A stretch of DNA of 64,000 bases from Gadus chalcogrammus (Eukaryota; Chordata; Actinopteri; Gadiformes; Gadidae). Where the stretch lies: contig NC_079426.1 in assembly GCF_026213295.1 (NCBI RefSeq), positions 23,846,423 through 23,910,422 on the forward strand, written 5' to 3'. The notes below the pieces were generated by a model. That model was given only the letters and a program-made list of their open reading frames with translations, was not told the origin of the DNA and ran no database searches. Position numbers and translations under genes: made by a program. Shown here in pieces: positions 18,282 to 29,215 of the stretch (its first letter is position 1; each line of letters begins with the position of its first letter).

Positions 18282-21200
18282 TGTATTATTTAAGTGTATT
18301 ATGCTCGTGTTTTTTGTATTTTTAGTGTGTCTTAGGACGTGGTGTGAAGCTAATAATTTTTACAGCCACACAGAGCTCCTGAACATCGGGTTACGCTGTC
18401 AGGTTGCAGTTACGAGCGACTTCCAGCGGAATCACAACATCCCGCTCGACATAGCGCGTCCACCGGAGTACCCTTGGATTGTCGTTGGCCCCAGCAAGCG
18501 GCGTAGGCGGCGCAAGGAGCGCAAGCAGAAGCGGGGTTGCCGAGCGGGTCTTCTTGCCCGGCTACGGAAACAGCCACACAAACCCCCGTTACCCAGCATC
18601 TTCCTGACTAACGCAAGGTCAATCGTTCACAAAATCGACGAATTGGAACTGCATCTTGCAACCAACTGCTTTGTTCGCGATTGCTGTGTTATGATCATCA
18701 CGGAGACCTGGCTACATCAGCTGATCCCGGATGCGTCAGTTCTACTAGCGGGACGCACTATCCACCGCTCCGACAGGAACAAGGAATCCGGAAAGAGCAG
18801 AGGAGGGGGTCTGTGTGTTTATGTTCACAATGATTGGTGCGCAAGCAGTAAGAGCACAGACACTCACTGCTCCCCGGACATAGAAGCTATTTCAGTAGTT
18901 TGTAGACCCTTCTATCTGCCCAGAGAGCTGACAGTGGTAATTATCACTGCTGTTTATATTCCACCAGATGCAAATATTAGCATAGCTCTTACCTACCTAC
19001 ATGATAGTGTCAATAAACAGCAGCAAGCTCATCCTGATGGGGTACACATCATCGCTGGGGATTTTAATCAAGCATGCCTAAAGACAGTCCTTCCCAATTT
19101 TATACAGTATGTACGGTGCTCCACCAGAGGAAACAACACACTGGACCGTGTCTATTCTAACATAAAGCATGCTTATAGAGCAGTCCCCCTCCCACATCTG
19201 GGTCTGTCTGACCATCTTTCGCTGCTCCTCATCCCAGCATACACTCCCCTTAGGAGGAAAACCAAGCCGGTCACAAAGACTGTAAAAACCTGGCCAGAGG
19301 GTGCACTCTCCCAACTGCAAGACTGCTTCGCTCACACAGATTGGAGTATCCTTGAACAACAGGATCTACAGGGCTTCACTGACACCGTATTGTCATACAT
19401 CAAATACTGCACTGACAATGTGACGGTTAATAAGAACATCAAAGTATATCCAAACCGAAAGCCCTGGATGACAAGTGAAGTCCAGTCACTCCTGAGAGCC
19501 CGAAACGCCGCCTTCAAAACAAAGGACAATGTCCTGTACAGCGTGGTGAGAGCGGATCTAAGGAGAGGAATTAAAGGTGCGAAGGAGGCCTACAAAAGGA
19601 AGGTTGAGGGCCATCTGACAAACAACAACCCTCGTCAAGTGTGGCAGGGATTAAAACATCTCACAAACTATAAAAGCAGCCCCTCAGTGACCATCAGTGC
19701 TGACGCCTCGCTGGCAGAGGATTTAAACCATTTCTTTGCCCGTTTTGAGGCTACAAGGCCCAACACAGACATGCTGACCCCTCCGACCACAAGCCAACAC
19801 ACACTCACTATCCAGGAACATCAAGTGAGTCGTGTATTCAGGTCAGTGAACACAAGAAAAGCCACTGGACCTGATGGAGTGCCTGGCGAAGTAATCAAAG
19901 CTTGTGCTGATCAGCTGGCAGTGGTCTTCACTAAGATCTTCAACTTGTCACTGACACATGCCATCGTCCCACCATGTCTCAAATCGGCTACCATAATCCC
20001 TGTCCCCAAAAATTTAACTATAAATAACCTCAGTGACTACAGACCCATTGCACTAACACCAGTGGTTGCAAAATGTTTTGAGAGGCTTATGACTCATCAC
20101 ATCAAGAAATGCCTCCCTTCAACCTTTGACCCATTCCAATTTGCATACAAAGCAAACCGATCAACTGATGATGCCATCTCTACAGCCCTCCACACTGCAC
20201 TCAGCCACCTGGAACACCCGGGGACCTCCGTAAGGATGCTCTTCGTCGACTACTGCTCGGCCTTTAATACCATCATCCCTGACATCCTTGTGAGCAAGCT
20301 AGCTGCCCTGGACTTCCCCCCCGCCACCTGTGCCTGGATAAAAGACTTTCTCACAAATCGTCCGCAGTCTGTTAAAATTGGCACCCACAGCTCCTCCACC
20401 CTCATGCTCAGTACGGGTTCTCCACAGGGCTGCGTGCTGAGCCCACTCCTGTATGCCATCTACACTCATGACTGTACTCCCACCCACCCCACCAACACAA
20501 TAGTCAAATTCGCGGATGATACGACTGTGGTGGGGCTCATAACCGGAGGAGACGAGTCGGCCTATAGGGATGAGGTGCAGCGGCTGGTGGAGTGGTGTGC
20601 TGCAAACAACCTGACCCTTAACACAATAAAAACAAAGGAGGTTATAATGGATTTCAGGCGTCACAGAGCTGACCCCGCCCCTCTCCACATAAATGGTGAC
20701 TGTGTGGAGAGAGTCTCCACCTTCAAGTTCCTGGGAACTCACATCTCTGAGGACATATCCTGGTCAGCAAACACATCAGCGGTGGTGAAGAAGGCCCAAC
20801 AACGACTCCACTTCCTGAGGGTACTCAAGAGGAACAAGCTGGAGGAGAAGCTGCTGGTGACGTTTTACCGCTCCACCATCGAGAGTGTGCTGGCCTTCTC
20901 CATCACTGTGTGGTATGCTGGCTGTACAGTGGCTGACAGGAAAAGGCTGCAGAGGGTGATAAGGTCAGCCGAAAAAACTATTGGCTCTCCTTTGCCCTCC
21001 TGACATTGCCAGCTCACGATGCATCTCAAGATCAAGAAAGATCATCTGTGACCACCTCCATCCCGGCCACCACCTACTCAGCCTACTGCCCTCTGGTAGG
21101 AGGTACAGGAGCCTGAAGTGCAGAACCAACAGACTGAACAAAAGCTTCTTTCCTTGGGCAATCAGGACACTTAACACCCATAAAACTTGAAACAAAGATT

Positions 21201-21475
21201 CCTCACTATCTATATAGTGCAATATGCTTACGGCCTTTATATTTATCCTGACATCACCTGTCCTTGTCTTGTTCCAAATGTTTTTCTTATTTCTGTCTTG
21301 TTTTGTTTTTGTTTTTTAAATTTTTAACTTAAATTGCGTGTTTATTTATTTTTTTATTTTTTTATTTATTTTGTATGTGTAATGCACCTTCAGTTGGCAC
21401 TCCCAATTTCGTTGTATAGGTGACTGTACAATGACATTAAAGTCTATCTTTATCTTTATCTTTATCTTTATGTTG
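18240..21475 (+). mobile_element. CR1/L2-superfamily LINE, near full length
   Basis: A non-LTR retrotransposon inserted at the right side of the adintovirus. It begins with a GC-rich 5' end (GGCGGCGCGCACGG), encodes an endonuclease-reverse transcriptase protein (18301-21190), and ends in a short 3' UTR with a TCTTTA microsatellite tail (21445-21471). A microsatellite tail instead of poly-A is typical of CR1/L2 elements in fish. No clear target duplication was found, also typical of the group. Confidence 0.85.
18301..21190 (+). pseudogene. LINE endonuclease / reverse transcriptase (CR1/L2 type), C-terminal frameshift
   Basis: The N-terminus is basic (SKRRRRRKERKQKRG). An AP-endonuclease domain follows: FLTNARSIVHKIDEL, ITETWL, AGDFNQAC and GLSDHLSLL. 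The reverse transcriptase has GPDGVPGEVIK, SDYRPIALTPVVAK, the catalytic region RMLFVDYCSAFNTI, TGSPQGCVLSPLLYAIYTHD and FADDTTVVG. The long frame of 900 codons stops at 21003. The remaining C-terminal motif (DIASSRCISRSRKI onward, to 21190) continues in another frame, so there is one frameshift near 21000. The protein would nick target DNA and copy the LINE RNA in place. The copy is recent enough to be almost intact. Confidence 0.85.
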
Positions 21476-21695
21476 TCAATGTGAACCACCGGCCGTATCT
21501 TCACGCAGATAGTCCTATGGACCGATGGTGAACCCTCCTTTTAACCCTGATATATATATTTATATATCATATCACTATACGGGCGATTACGGGGTTGTTT
21601 TCCGTATTCCCATCCCTATAATACGATGACCACTATATATATATATATGTATTAGGATTCATATAATAATAGTATAGATGACGCATTATTACATC

Positions 21696-21703
21696 ACACA
21701 CAC

Positions 21704-21768
<65 letters not shown>
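21696..21768. repeat. (CA)n microsatellite
   Basis: About 36 CA dinucleotides with one CG interruption. Frames across it encode only His/Thr or Val/Cys repeats and are not genes. Confidence 0.95.
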
Positions 21769-21770
<2 letters not shown>

Positions 21771-22046
21771 ACATTCACACAAGCCCCTGTCCCTAATTAC
21801 ACACACACAGTGCCTATACAGATCCCTGTACCCCATGCAACCCCTACAGGCTCACCACACGCAATATACAAGGCATAGACACACCGTCACCGCCGTCTCT
21901 ATGCATTGTATGTATGCACACGCCCCCGCATCAAGGCCTTACCCCCCAAACTGTATATGGAGACTGAGTGGACATCAAATAGAGCTGACGAACGGACAGC
22001 TACCCCCCCACCTGCACCCCTGTCTCTAAGGCCACTCATATCCCCA

Positions 22047-22092
<46 letters not shown>

Positions 22093-22196
22093 ACGCACAC
22101 ATACACACCCACACACACACACTCACACACAATACATTCACACAAGCCCTTGTCCCTAATTACACACGCACAATGCCTATACAGATCCCAGCACCC
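21767..22196 (+). repeat. Direct repeat pair: CA block plus ~65-bp unique tail, two copies
   Basis: The sequence AATACATTCACACAAGCCC, then CCTAATTACACAC, then TGCCTATACAGATCCC occurs at about 21767-21832 and again at about 22131-22190. Each copy lies directly after a CA microsatellite (21696-21768 and 22048-22130). The unit length is about 364 bp. The copies differ by a few substitutions. Confidence 0.7.
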
Positions 22197-22300
22197 CTGC
22201 GCCCCCTAAAGGCGCAACGCAGACATTATACATGACATAACAACACAAAGGGGTCTATGTTTTATGACACATCATAAACCCCCCGCCACCCCCCCTCCCC

Positions 22301-22845
22301 CCAACCGGAAGTGGCTGTAAATAGGAACCGGCCCAGAGGGGGTGTAGTATTAACTACTGAGGGAATCCAGGGCGACGCTCACTTACGGGTTGGCCAACAT
22401 ACTTCATCCCTCCACCACTCTACTGTAAAAACACATGTTCAAGTTGAATGAGAATAATAATAATAATAATTCTGCCATAGTATTTATTTAAGGGGGGGGG
22501 GGATACAAGTCTTTTGGCCATTCGTAGTGTTGATCAGCAGAGAAATAATTTGTCCGCAAAGACGGTGACGTCGCTTAGCAACGGAAGACGCTGGGGTAGA
22601 CAAGTCACCGGACTACTACCCATGCAAGTGAACGGAGCGTTCCACGGCATTGAGAATACCAGTGTAATAAAGGCCTATAATATTTCTGTTTATGGGATAG
22701 ATTTCTCCTCAGATTAGGCCAATAAACCAATGGTAAAATAAAAATAAAAATAAAAACGCTCGATCAAAGGCCCGGCCCGAGTATAGTGGTGGGAAATATC
22801 GGCCCGACCCGGCCCGTGTCGGGCTCGGGCAGGGAATCTAAACAC
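22301..22845. other. Interspersed-repeat debris, no gene
   Basis: Contains a TAA microsatellite (22452-22469), a G run (22492-22501), and a block ending in AAAATAAAAATAAAAATAAA (about 22735-22757) that looks like the 3' tail of a small retroposed repeat. A GGCCCG-rich palindromic segment follows at about 22768-22830. No coding or RNA gene was recognised. Confidence 0.35.
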
Positions 22846-23229
22846 TGACTGGAACTACTTAGCAGGTGTCTGTAGGGCTATATCAGGAGTTAATGCACGC
22901 ACTGCAGCCAATCACAATACGAGTATTCCCCCGGACCGTGGTCTAAACAATATTATTCACGAGTTATAATCAACCCCTACACATCAATATTAATGATAAC
23001 CCTGTGGATATTGCAATAAGTGAGAGATACAATTTCGCACGTTGAGGACACAGTTGTGTGACTCGTTTATTTAGTAAGAGAGAAACAGGAAATCAAAACG
23101 TGCTGCAAGTAAACAAATCCCGCATGGGCTCTGACGTCATGAGACGCTCGTAATCCTTAAAAGGACAGCGATCCCTGAACCACCAAGACAGTAAACGACA
23201 TGCCTAACACAATTGAAAGAACAACACAT
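22846..23229 (-). repeat. Direct repeat / putative LTR, copy 1
   Basis: Pairs with 23697-24080 with about three mismatches in 384 bp. The TGACGTCA palindrome (a CRE-type site) occurs within it near 23133-23140. Confidence 0.65.
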
Positions 23230-23696
23230 TGTTCTTTCAACACTGTTCGGACAGACTCTGCGTTGTGTATTTTCAGTCGTAGTAGTAATTCTTGAAGTCG
23301 AAATCAAAGCAGCTTGACAGGTTGGATTAGAGGGTTGAATAGATGGTTTATTCCAGGATGTACAGCGAGATACAGACTTAGGTTGAATAATCTATAGTGG
23401 ACCCGGTGGTCGATGACTTGTTCCTTGGCTGTCGAAACCCTCTACTCCTCGAACCAAAGGGTTGGGCGAGTATAATACAAAAAGGGGATAGATGAATAAC
23501 ACGTGAACAGACGCACTCTCAGCCTTGATAAGGTATTTGGCCCTGGCTATGTCCCGGAGGACCAGATTGGTTCAACCTTGTTGAGACATAACAATGGCAG
23601 AATGTTGGGGATAACACCTTGTATCAGTATGAGAGGCCCTGGCCTGTTCCTAGACTAGAAATGTGAACAATAAGAGAGACACTAAAATACACCAAC

Positions 23697-24080
23697 TGAC
23701 TGGAACTACTTAGCAGGTGTCTGTAGGGCTATATCAGGAGTTAATGCACGCACTGCAGCCAATCACAATACGAGTATTCCCCCGGACCGTGGTCTAAACA
23801 ATATTATTCACGAGTTATAATCAACCCCTACACATCAATATTAATGATAACCCTGTGGATATTGCAATAAGTGAGAGATACAATTTTGCACGTTGAGGAC
23901 ACAGTTGTGTGACTCGTTTATTTAGTAAGAGAGAAACAGGAAATCAAAACGTGCTGCAAGTAAACAAATCTCGCATGGGCTCTGACGTCATGAGACGCTC
24001 GTAATCCTTAAAGGGACAGCGATCCCTGAACCACCAAGACAGTAAACGACATGCCTAACACAATTGAAAGAACAACACAT
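23697..24080 (-). repeat. Direct repeat / putative LTR, copy 2
   Basis: Second copy of the 384-bp repeat. Differences from copy 1 include TTTTGCACG for TTTCGCACG and AAATCTCGC for AAATCCCGC. The internal TGACGTCA is retained. Confidence 0.65.
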
Positions 24081-24104
24081 AACAAAATACTGTAGGTGAA
24101 TTAT

Positions 24105-24484
24105 GTTACGCTACATGCCCACTGCACCGTCAGTCAACGGACGTGGGAAGGCGTGGCTGACTGATGGGGGAGTAGTCTTTGCAGAGGCATCCGTCAGCCA
24201 ATCAAATCGCTTCGCCGGGTTCTTCCCGCTTCTTCCTGCTTGTTGCGAGGCAAGATTACCCGATTTCCTGCTTTCCAGTATCGTCAGAGCCCGAGTCGCG
24301 TCACAGTGCTTAAATTTGCATACGCGATCTGATTGGATGACGGATCCGTCGCTGCCGAAAAAGTTGAAATTATTATTATTATTTTTTTTTTTGTGGACGG
24401 ATCCACAATGCATTGCGCGTCCGTCCCCATTCAAAGTCAATGGGGATCAGTCAACGGACGGAGGTAGTGGGCACGAGGCGTTAC
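24105..24484. mobile_element. Candidate MITE with imperfect inverted ends
   Basis: The left end GTTACGCTACATGCCCACT and the right end AGTGGGCACGAGGCGTTAC are imperfect inverted repeats about 380 bp apart. They are backed by inverted GTCAACGGACG/CGTCCGT blocks. A TTA microsatellite lies inside (24370-24383). No target duplication was identified and no gene is encoded. Confidence 0.4.
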
Positions 24485-24748
24485 ACTCACTACAACCCAT
24501 TAAATACGGTATGATTTCTAGATGTCATGGCAACGTCCGCTGGACTTGCGAGGCATCGACGCGGACGTTCATTCACATAGCCAAAAACAAGAGAATAGAT
24601 GGCTAGATAAAATAAACATCAAGACATACAATTCTAAAAAGAACAGATGAAGCAGCTTCCCTTTTTTCCTTCGCGGTTTGCCTACAGAGCAGCGCACCTG
24701 CATTTAATATATCTGTGTATTGTCACAATTTCTCAGTATCAAAGTGAA

Positions 24749-24858
24749 AGTAGAAACGGGTGGCCAAAAGCTGTCATATTGTTAGTTATCACAGACAATT
24801 TTAAGTAGAAACGGGTGGCCAAAAGCTGTCATTTGTTAAGTTATCACAGATAATTTTC
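24749..24858 (+). repeat. 55-bp tandem duplication
   Basis: Two adjacent copies of a unit containing AGTAGAAACGGGTGGCCAAA and AGCTGTCAT. The copies differ by a few indels. Confidence 0.8.
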
Positions 24859-24931
24859 AACAATGAATGATCTGTACGGAGCTCCATAAGGGACATTAGG
24901 GAGAACGCTCCCGGACAGAACCTTAGTTTGG

Positions 24932-24935
24932 AAGT
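24932..24935. repeat. ERV-A target site duplication, left (aagt)
   Basis: AAGT directly precedes the TGTTGGG end of ERV-A and is repeated at 34926-34929 directly after its other end. Confidence 0.8.
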
Positions 24936-25561
24936 TGTTGGGAAAAACAGTCTGTCTAGTTACTGGACCAGATGAAATGAGACGGAGAGGTAATAAAGTC
25001 TGTCGGCACGAGGACCTTGGATTTATTAAGTAAAGTGGCAACGGTTATACAGAGTCATAAAGCGTGAGAGATCGAATATGTCTAAGTCCCTAATCAGCGC
25101 TGATGGTTCGTCCAGAGCTTCGCCTCCGTGGAAGGTCTGCTTCAGAAGAAAAGGGGGAGAGTCTCTGTGTGATACAGTTTTATGCTGTCTCTTCCTCTCG
25201 ATGAGGTGTGTGCGTTTAAGATGTGTATGGTTCTGTGTGTCTTTGCTTGACCTTGCTTCCCAGGCCCTAGTGTATACAGGTGTATCTTCTTGTGTTCTTC
25301 CTGATGGGGGAGAGCCTCACAGAATCTCCTGTTTGTGGCCCTCCCGTTCTGAGGATGAAACGGTGCATTGTCTGAGTGTTTACCATTGCTTGGAGGAGAA
25401 ATGGGGCCTTGGTTCTGGCCTTCACCTGACTATGTTATCCAGTATGTGTTATGTGTTAAAAGCTGACTATATTGTATCGTGACTGCCATGTGTTGTGCTC
25501 CTCAAGCTAGGGTGGGAGTTAGCTATATTTATATGTGCTCAGCAGGTTATTTTGCCCAACA
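24936..25561 (-). repeat. ERV-A 3' LTR
   Basis: 626 bp. In element orientation it runs TGTTGGGCAAAATAACC to ...TTTTTCCCAACA. It contains a TATAAA-like box (ACATATAAATATAGC) in U3 and a TTAATAAATCC polyadenylation signal. It differs from the other LTR by only a handful of substitutions. Confidence 0.9.
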
Positions 25562-25605
25562 TATCCCCCTCAAGTCGTCGCAAGACGACTTTTACTCATT
25601 AGGGG
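25562..25605 (-). promoter_or_regulatory. ERV-A polypurine tract with adjacent hairpin
   Basis: In element orientation a GAGGGGGATA polypurine tract abuts the 3' LTR. Just upstream lies the perfect hairpin AGTCGTC-TTGC-GACGACT. The same arrangement occurs in ERV-B. Confidence 0.75.
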
Positions 25606-26715
25606 TACGAGGGATAGGACTTCAGCGCGGGACTACCATCATAACACTTTTAGAAAAAACAGAAAGAAGGCAAAATTATCATAAAAACAAACAACCATGA
25701 GCATGGGACTAAAATAAGTCGCTGGACCGGGTGTATGGGGAACCACGTGGGAGAAACGCCACCCATGCTTCAGACATGGGTATGCCATACACACCCCACC
25801 TAGGGGGTGGCATCCACCCCGGCCTTACATCGCGAACAGACAATACCAACAATACTGGCCGCAGATAATACACAAAAAAGAGAAAAAAAATAAAAAATAA
25901 AAATACAACAAGCATACAACAATACTAAAACAAATATCAAACGATACCAAAAAACAACAACCAACAACAAAACTAACACCAAACCCTAATAATAACAACG
26001 AAATGCAACAATAAAACAAACAGTAAACAATAAACAAAAATGCAACAATCACACAAATACTACACAATAACAATCACAGGAAAGAAATGCAACCATGAAA
26101 CGTGTCCCTAAATAATAGTAATAATAATAGAAAGATATGAGGTAGATAACGAATGGCAATCCCCCTCAACCCATCCCCAGATGACCACACACTAAGGATG
26201 TGAGGAGGAGTTAGCTGGTCGTGTAACAATAAGCAATCACACGCATGGGGTATTCGGGGTAGGCCCGGGGCACGGGAACAACTAAGAAACCACGGAATAG
26301 TCCTGAGCGTCATCACGGGCAGGTGGTCGCAAGGCGCCACCTGAGCATTAGACCCTTTTATTCAACTGCGCTCAGGACCTCATCTGATAAACGGGCAATC
26401 AAGGCCCCTGGAATCTCGCCCGTGTGTATCCCCGAGCTCCATCTAGTGGGACAGCGATATAAACAACAACATTTATGTTCCCGGCGTCGGTTGCGTAGAC
26501 GCGGGCATAGATATGGGAGCGGCTAAAAACAGTGAAGCGTACAGAAGCGAATACAGCCAGGGGCGCCCTCAAGCCTTAAGGGAACGGGCCGCAGCCCCTG
26601 GTACCGGAACGCAGATCCCTGGTCCGGGCGACGTGGGTGCATCAGGTGGGAGGGGGGGTGGTGCCGTTGGCGGGGACGGGAATGGGGCAGCCCACCTGGA
26701 GAGGTTACTAGCACG
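25606..26715 (-). other. ERV-A post-gag 3' region (no long ORF)
   Basis: About 1.1 kb between the gag stop and the polypurine tract, matching 45.8-46.95 kb of ERV-B in opposite orientation. It should correspond to the end of env plus the 3' leader of the ancestral virus, but no long frame survives and no envelope motifs are visible. Confidence 0.6.
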
Positions 26716-28359
26716 TCACAGGCGGGGGGGGGGGGGAAGGGGGGTGTGTTGGTGGGGTTTCAGCATACGGTGGTGGAAACAGGACGCCGGGACCGTGCAC
26801 CTGGAGAGGCCACTAGCACTCACGGGTAGATGTCCGGCACGGCGGGGACGCAATCGATGGCGGGGGTTGGGTTCCGGGGTTTGAGGCATGCGTCGATCCA
26901 TTCCAGGGTTACCGTAGGGCGGACCGGGTCGCGGTTGACGATCATGTTGGTCGTGTTGCATCCCCGGCGGTCCCGTCTGGGGGCAGTCCTTCGCCCAGTG
27001 TCCTAGGAGCCCACAAACGAAGCAGGGGTAGGACCGGGTAGGGTATGTGTTTTGGCCCCGGGCCCTTCCTCTCCATTTGGATCCGCCTCTATATTTGGAC
27101 TGTTGGTTCTGGTACATCCCGGGCCCCGTCTGTGTCGCTGGGTTCGAGAGTGGGTATGGGTACGGGTACGGCGGGGGTTGGGGCCCCCACACTTGAGCGG
27201 AAGGGGCTTGCACCTGGGTCGGAGGAGGCCCGCCTGGCTGGACCAAGGGGTTGGGGGTAGGTGGCGGGGCTGGGGGCGTTGGGGGTGTCGGCAGTGGGGC
27301 CGCTACAGGCATCATACTCATGGGTCCCCATGTCGTCCTTGGTCTTTTGTGCAGCTGGGATTTTTCGGCTAGCTCCTTGATCTGCATCCTCACGAGTTGC
27401 TTCTTCAATTCCTCGTAATCATCATCCTTTTCAAGTCGTTTGTCTTCCTCGAGTCGGTGGTGGTGATCAAGGTGATCCACCCATTCCGTCCATGGCTCGG
27501 AGTGCAGTGCCACCACTGTCTTCAGTCTCCTCTGGACCGTGGGTGGCAGTCCCTGTATTATTGCCCGCTGGAATGTCTGTGTCGCCAGTTTGCTACTGTG
27601 TGGGGGACAGTCATTATTATCCGTCCACAATCCTTCGGCCCTTTCTATGTACTGAAAGATAGATTCTTCAGGTTTGATGGTCAGGCCGGAGATTCCCATT
27701 CTGCCTGCGTCGGCTGGGAAGAGCGCCCTGAGACTCTTCCAGAAGAGGTTTCGGTAAGCGTCGAAGGGGGTGTTGTCAGGTAGGGCCTCAGTCTTGGTCA
27801 GTGTCTCCAGTTCAATGATTCGTCTGGCACCGTGTGCCCTGCCGATGATGGCTCGTATGTCTCCCAGGGTCAGGAGATCGCCAGACGTCTCAGTTTCAAA
27901 TCTTCTGATCCAGGCCGAGGCTCCTGCCGTGAGCGTTGGCAAGTGGGCGACCAGGGTGGCCATGTCCCGGTGGCTCCATGGTGTGTATGCTGCTCTTCCC
28001 TCCGCATCTATCAATAGAGGTGCCATAAAAGCCTCTTGTATACCTGGCCGGGGGCGGCGGGGCTCGCTCTTATTGGTACGGGGGTCCCTTAAGTGATCTG
28101 GGTCAGGGCTGAACTGGGAGGGGGTCATTAATGGGGAAGGTAGGGTGTATGAGGCGGGGGCTTTTGGCTGGGACTGAACTGGTGTTGTCGATTCTAGGGG
28201 ACAGAAAAATCTCGGCATGGGTAGGTGAGCCCTCTCCGGGGAGGGTGGGGGTGAGTGGCTGTCAGTGGGCCGGGAGGCTGATAATCGCTCTCTGTCTTGG
28301 CTTCTCTGGTGTTCGTCTTGCCAATCCTCTCCGGGGGCTCTTCGTTGCTCGTCCGACAT
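26716..28359 (-). CDS. gag: ERV-A Gag polyprotein with CCHC zinc knuckle
   Basis: 547 codons from ATG 28359. It has a Pro/Ser-rich N-terminal region; a capsid core starting around residue 115 with YTPWSHRDMATLVAHLP and GDIRAIIGRAHG (p30-like); an arginine-rich helix (RRLKTVVALHSEPWTEW); a Pro-rich linker; and a nucleocapsid zinc knuckle CFVCGLLGHWAKDC (Cx2Cx4Hx4C) near residue 450. It would assemble the virus-like particle and bind RNA. The C-terminal ~70 codons come from sequence 3' of pol after an internal deletion, so the terminus is not the original. The frame is intact over its full length, unusual for an otherwise defective element. Confidence 0.85.
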   Translation of the reverse strand: MSDEQRRAPGEDWQDEHQRSQDRERLSASRPTDSHSPPPSPERAHLPMPRFFCPLESTTPVQSQPKAPASYTLPSPLMTPSQFSPDPDHLRDPRTNKSEPRRPRPGIQEAFMAPLLIDAEGRAAYTPWSHRDMATLVAHLPTLTAGASAWIRRFETETSGDLLTLGDIRAIIGRAHGARRIIELETLTKTEALPDNTPFDAYRNLFWKSLRALFPADAGRMGISGLTIKPEESIFQYIERAEGLWTDNNDCPPHSSKLATQTFQRAIIQGLPPTVQRRLKTVVALHSEPWTEWVDHLDHHHRLEEDKRLEKDDDYEELKKQLVRMQIKELAEKSQLHKRPRTTWGPMSMMPVAAPLPTPPTPPAPPPTPNPLVQPGGPPPTQVQAPSAQVWGPQPPPYPYPYPLSNPATQTGPGMYQNQQSKYRGGSKWRGRARGQNTYPTRSYPCFVCGLLGHWAKDCPQTGPPGMQHDQHDRQPRPGPPYGNPGMDRRMPQTPEPNPRHRLRPRRAGHLPVSASGLSRCTVPASCFHHRMLKPHQHTPLPPPPRL

Positions 28360-28559
28360 GGTGGGCGTGTTCGCCGCTTCTTCTTACAGCAGCCTGGTAT
28401 GGGGGTGGTCGGGGTTGTGGACGCCTTTGCACTGAAGGCCGGATGCGGGGAGGTTTGTCTTTTTAGCTTTATTAGTAACTGGGATAGTTCTTCTAACAGG
28501 GGGTGATCGAGAGTTGGGGTTGGATTGGTATTGATGCTGTCTATTTGGAGGCGATGTAG

Positions 28560-29215
28560 TTGGGGAAGGGCAGGGTTGTTGTTGTCCAGCAGGGGGCGGT
28601 GTAGTTGAGGAAGGGTAGGGCTGGAGTGGTCCAGTAGGGGGCGCTGTAGTTGGGGAAGGGCAGAGTTGGAGTGGTCCAGCAGGGGGCGGTGTAGTTGGGG
28701 AAGGGCAGAGTCGGAGTGGTCCAGCAGGGGGCGGTGTAGTTGAGGAAGGGTAGGGCTGGAGTGGTCCAGTAGGGGGCGCTGTAGTTGGGGAAGGGCAGAG
28801 TTGGAGTGGTCCAGCAGGGGGCGGTGTAGTTGGGGAAGGGCAGAGTTGGAGTGGTCCAGCAGGGGGCGGTGTAGTTGAGGAAGGGTAGGGCTGGAGTGGT
28901 CCAGCAGGGGGCGCTGTAGTTGGGGAAGGGCAGAGTTGGAGTGGTCCAGCAGGGGGCGGTGTAGTTGAGGAAGGGTAGGGCTGGAGTGGTCCAGCAGGGG
29001 GCGGTGTAGTTGGGGAAGGGCAGAGTCGGAGTGGTCCAGCAGGGGGCGGTGTAGTTGGGGAAGGGCAGAGTCGGAGTGGTCCAGCAGGGGGCGGTGTAGT
29101 TGGGGAAGGGCAGAGTCAGAGTGGTCCAGTAGGGGGCGCTGTAGTTGGGGAAGGGCAGAGTCGGAGTGGTCCAGTAGGGGGCGGTGTAGTTGGGGAAGGG
29201 CAGAGTCGTGAGAGA
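28560..29215 (-). repeat. 45-bp minisatellite (about 14 copies) upstream of gag
   Basis: Unit GGTCCAGCAGGGGGCGGTGT plus AGTTGGGGAAGGGCAGAGT-type sequence, 45 bp, with few mismatches. The period is a multiple of three, so two minus-strand frames stay open across it (for example repeated ALPQLHRPLLDHS). Neither has an ATG, so translation is doubtful. ERV-B has a single copy of the unit at about 42108-42155, so the array expanded in ERV-A. Confidence 0.9.

Larger units (their letters stand above)
21476..22300. other. Right flank of the LINE; possible adintovirus right end with CA microsatellites
   Basis: AT-rich sequence with TATA runs (about 21550-21650) is followed by two CA-rich blocks, each trailed by the same ~65-bp unique sequence. 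Its base composition resembles the non-coding stretch at 17.4-18.2 kb left of the LINE, so it is probably the continuation of the adintovirus. A terminal inverted repeat cannot be tested because the left end is absent. No convincing gene: frames here mostly read through the CA repeats. Confidence 0.35.
22846..24080 (-). mobile_element. Candidate non-autonomous LTR element (384-bp direct repeats)
   Basis: Two nearly identical 384-bp direct repeats (22846-23229 and 23697-24080) flank a 467-bp non-coding centre. Only about three substitutions distinguish them. They begin TGACTGGAACTACTTAG and end in ...GAAAGAACAACACAT, so TG...CA ends are possible. On the minus strand each copy carries AATAAA, which suggests leftward transcription. 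No coding region lies between them. I could not settle the exact ends or target duplication, so a simple segmental duplication remains possible. Confidence 0.5.

Noticed and set aside
21633..22235. Frames through CA microsatellites encoding His/Thr or Val/Cys runs
   Set aside because: Simple-sequence artefacts. The short unique flanks do not carry a recognisable gene.
25078..25482. 134-codon frame in the ERV-A LTR (and its copy at 34442-34846)
   Set aside because: Lies entirely within LTR sequence, antisense to the provirus. LTRs of this family are not known to me to encode protein.
26513..26884. Gly/Arg-rich plus-strand frame
   Set aside because: Antisense to the Pro-rich 3' end of gag and the following GC-rich sequence.
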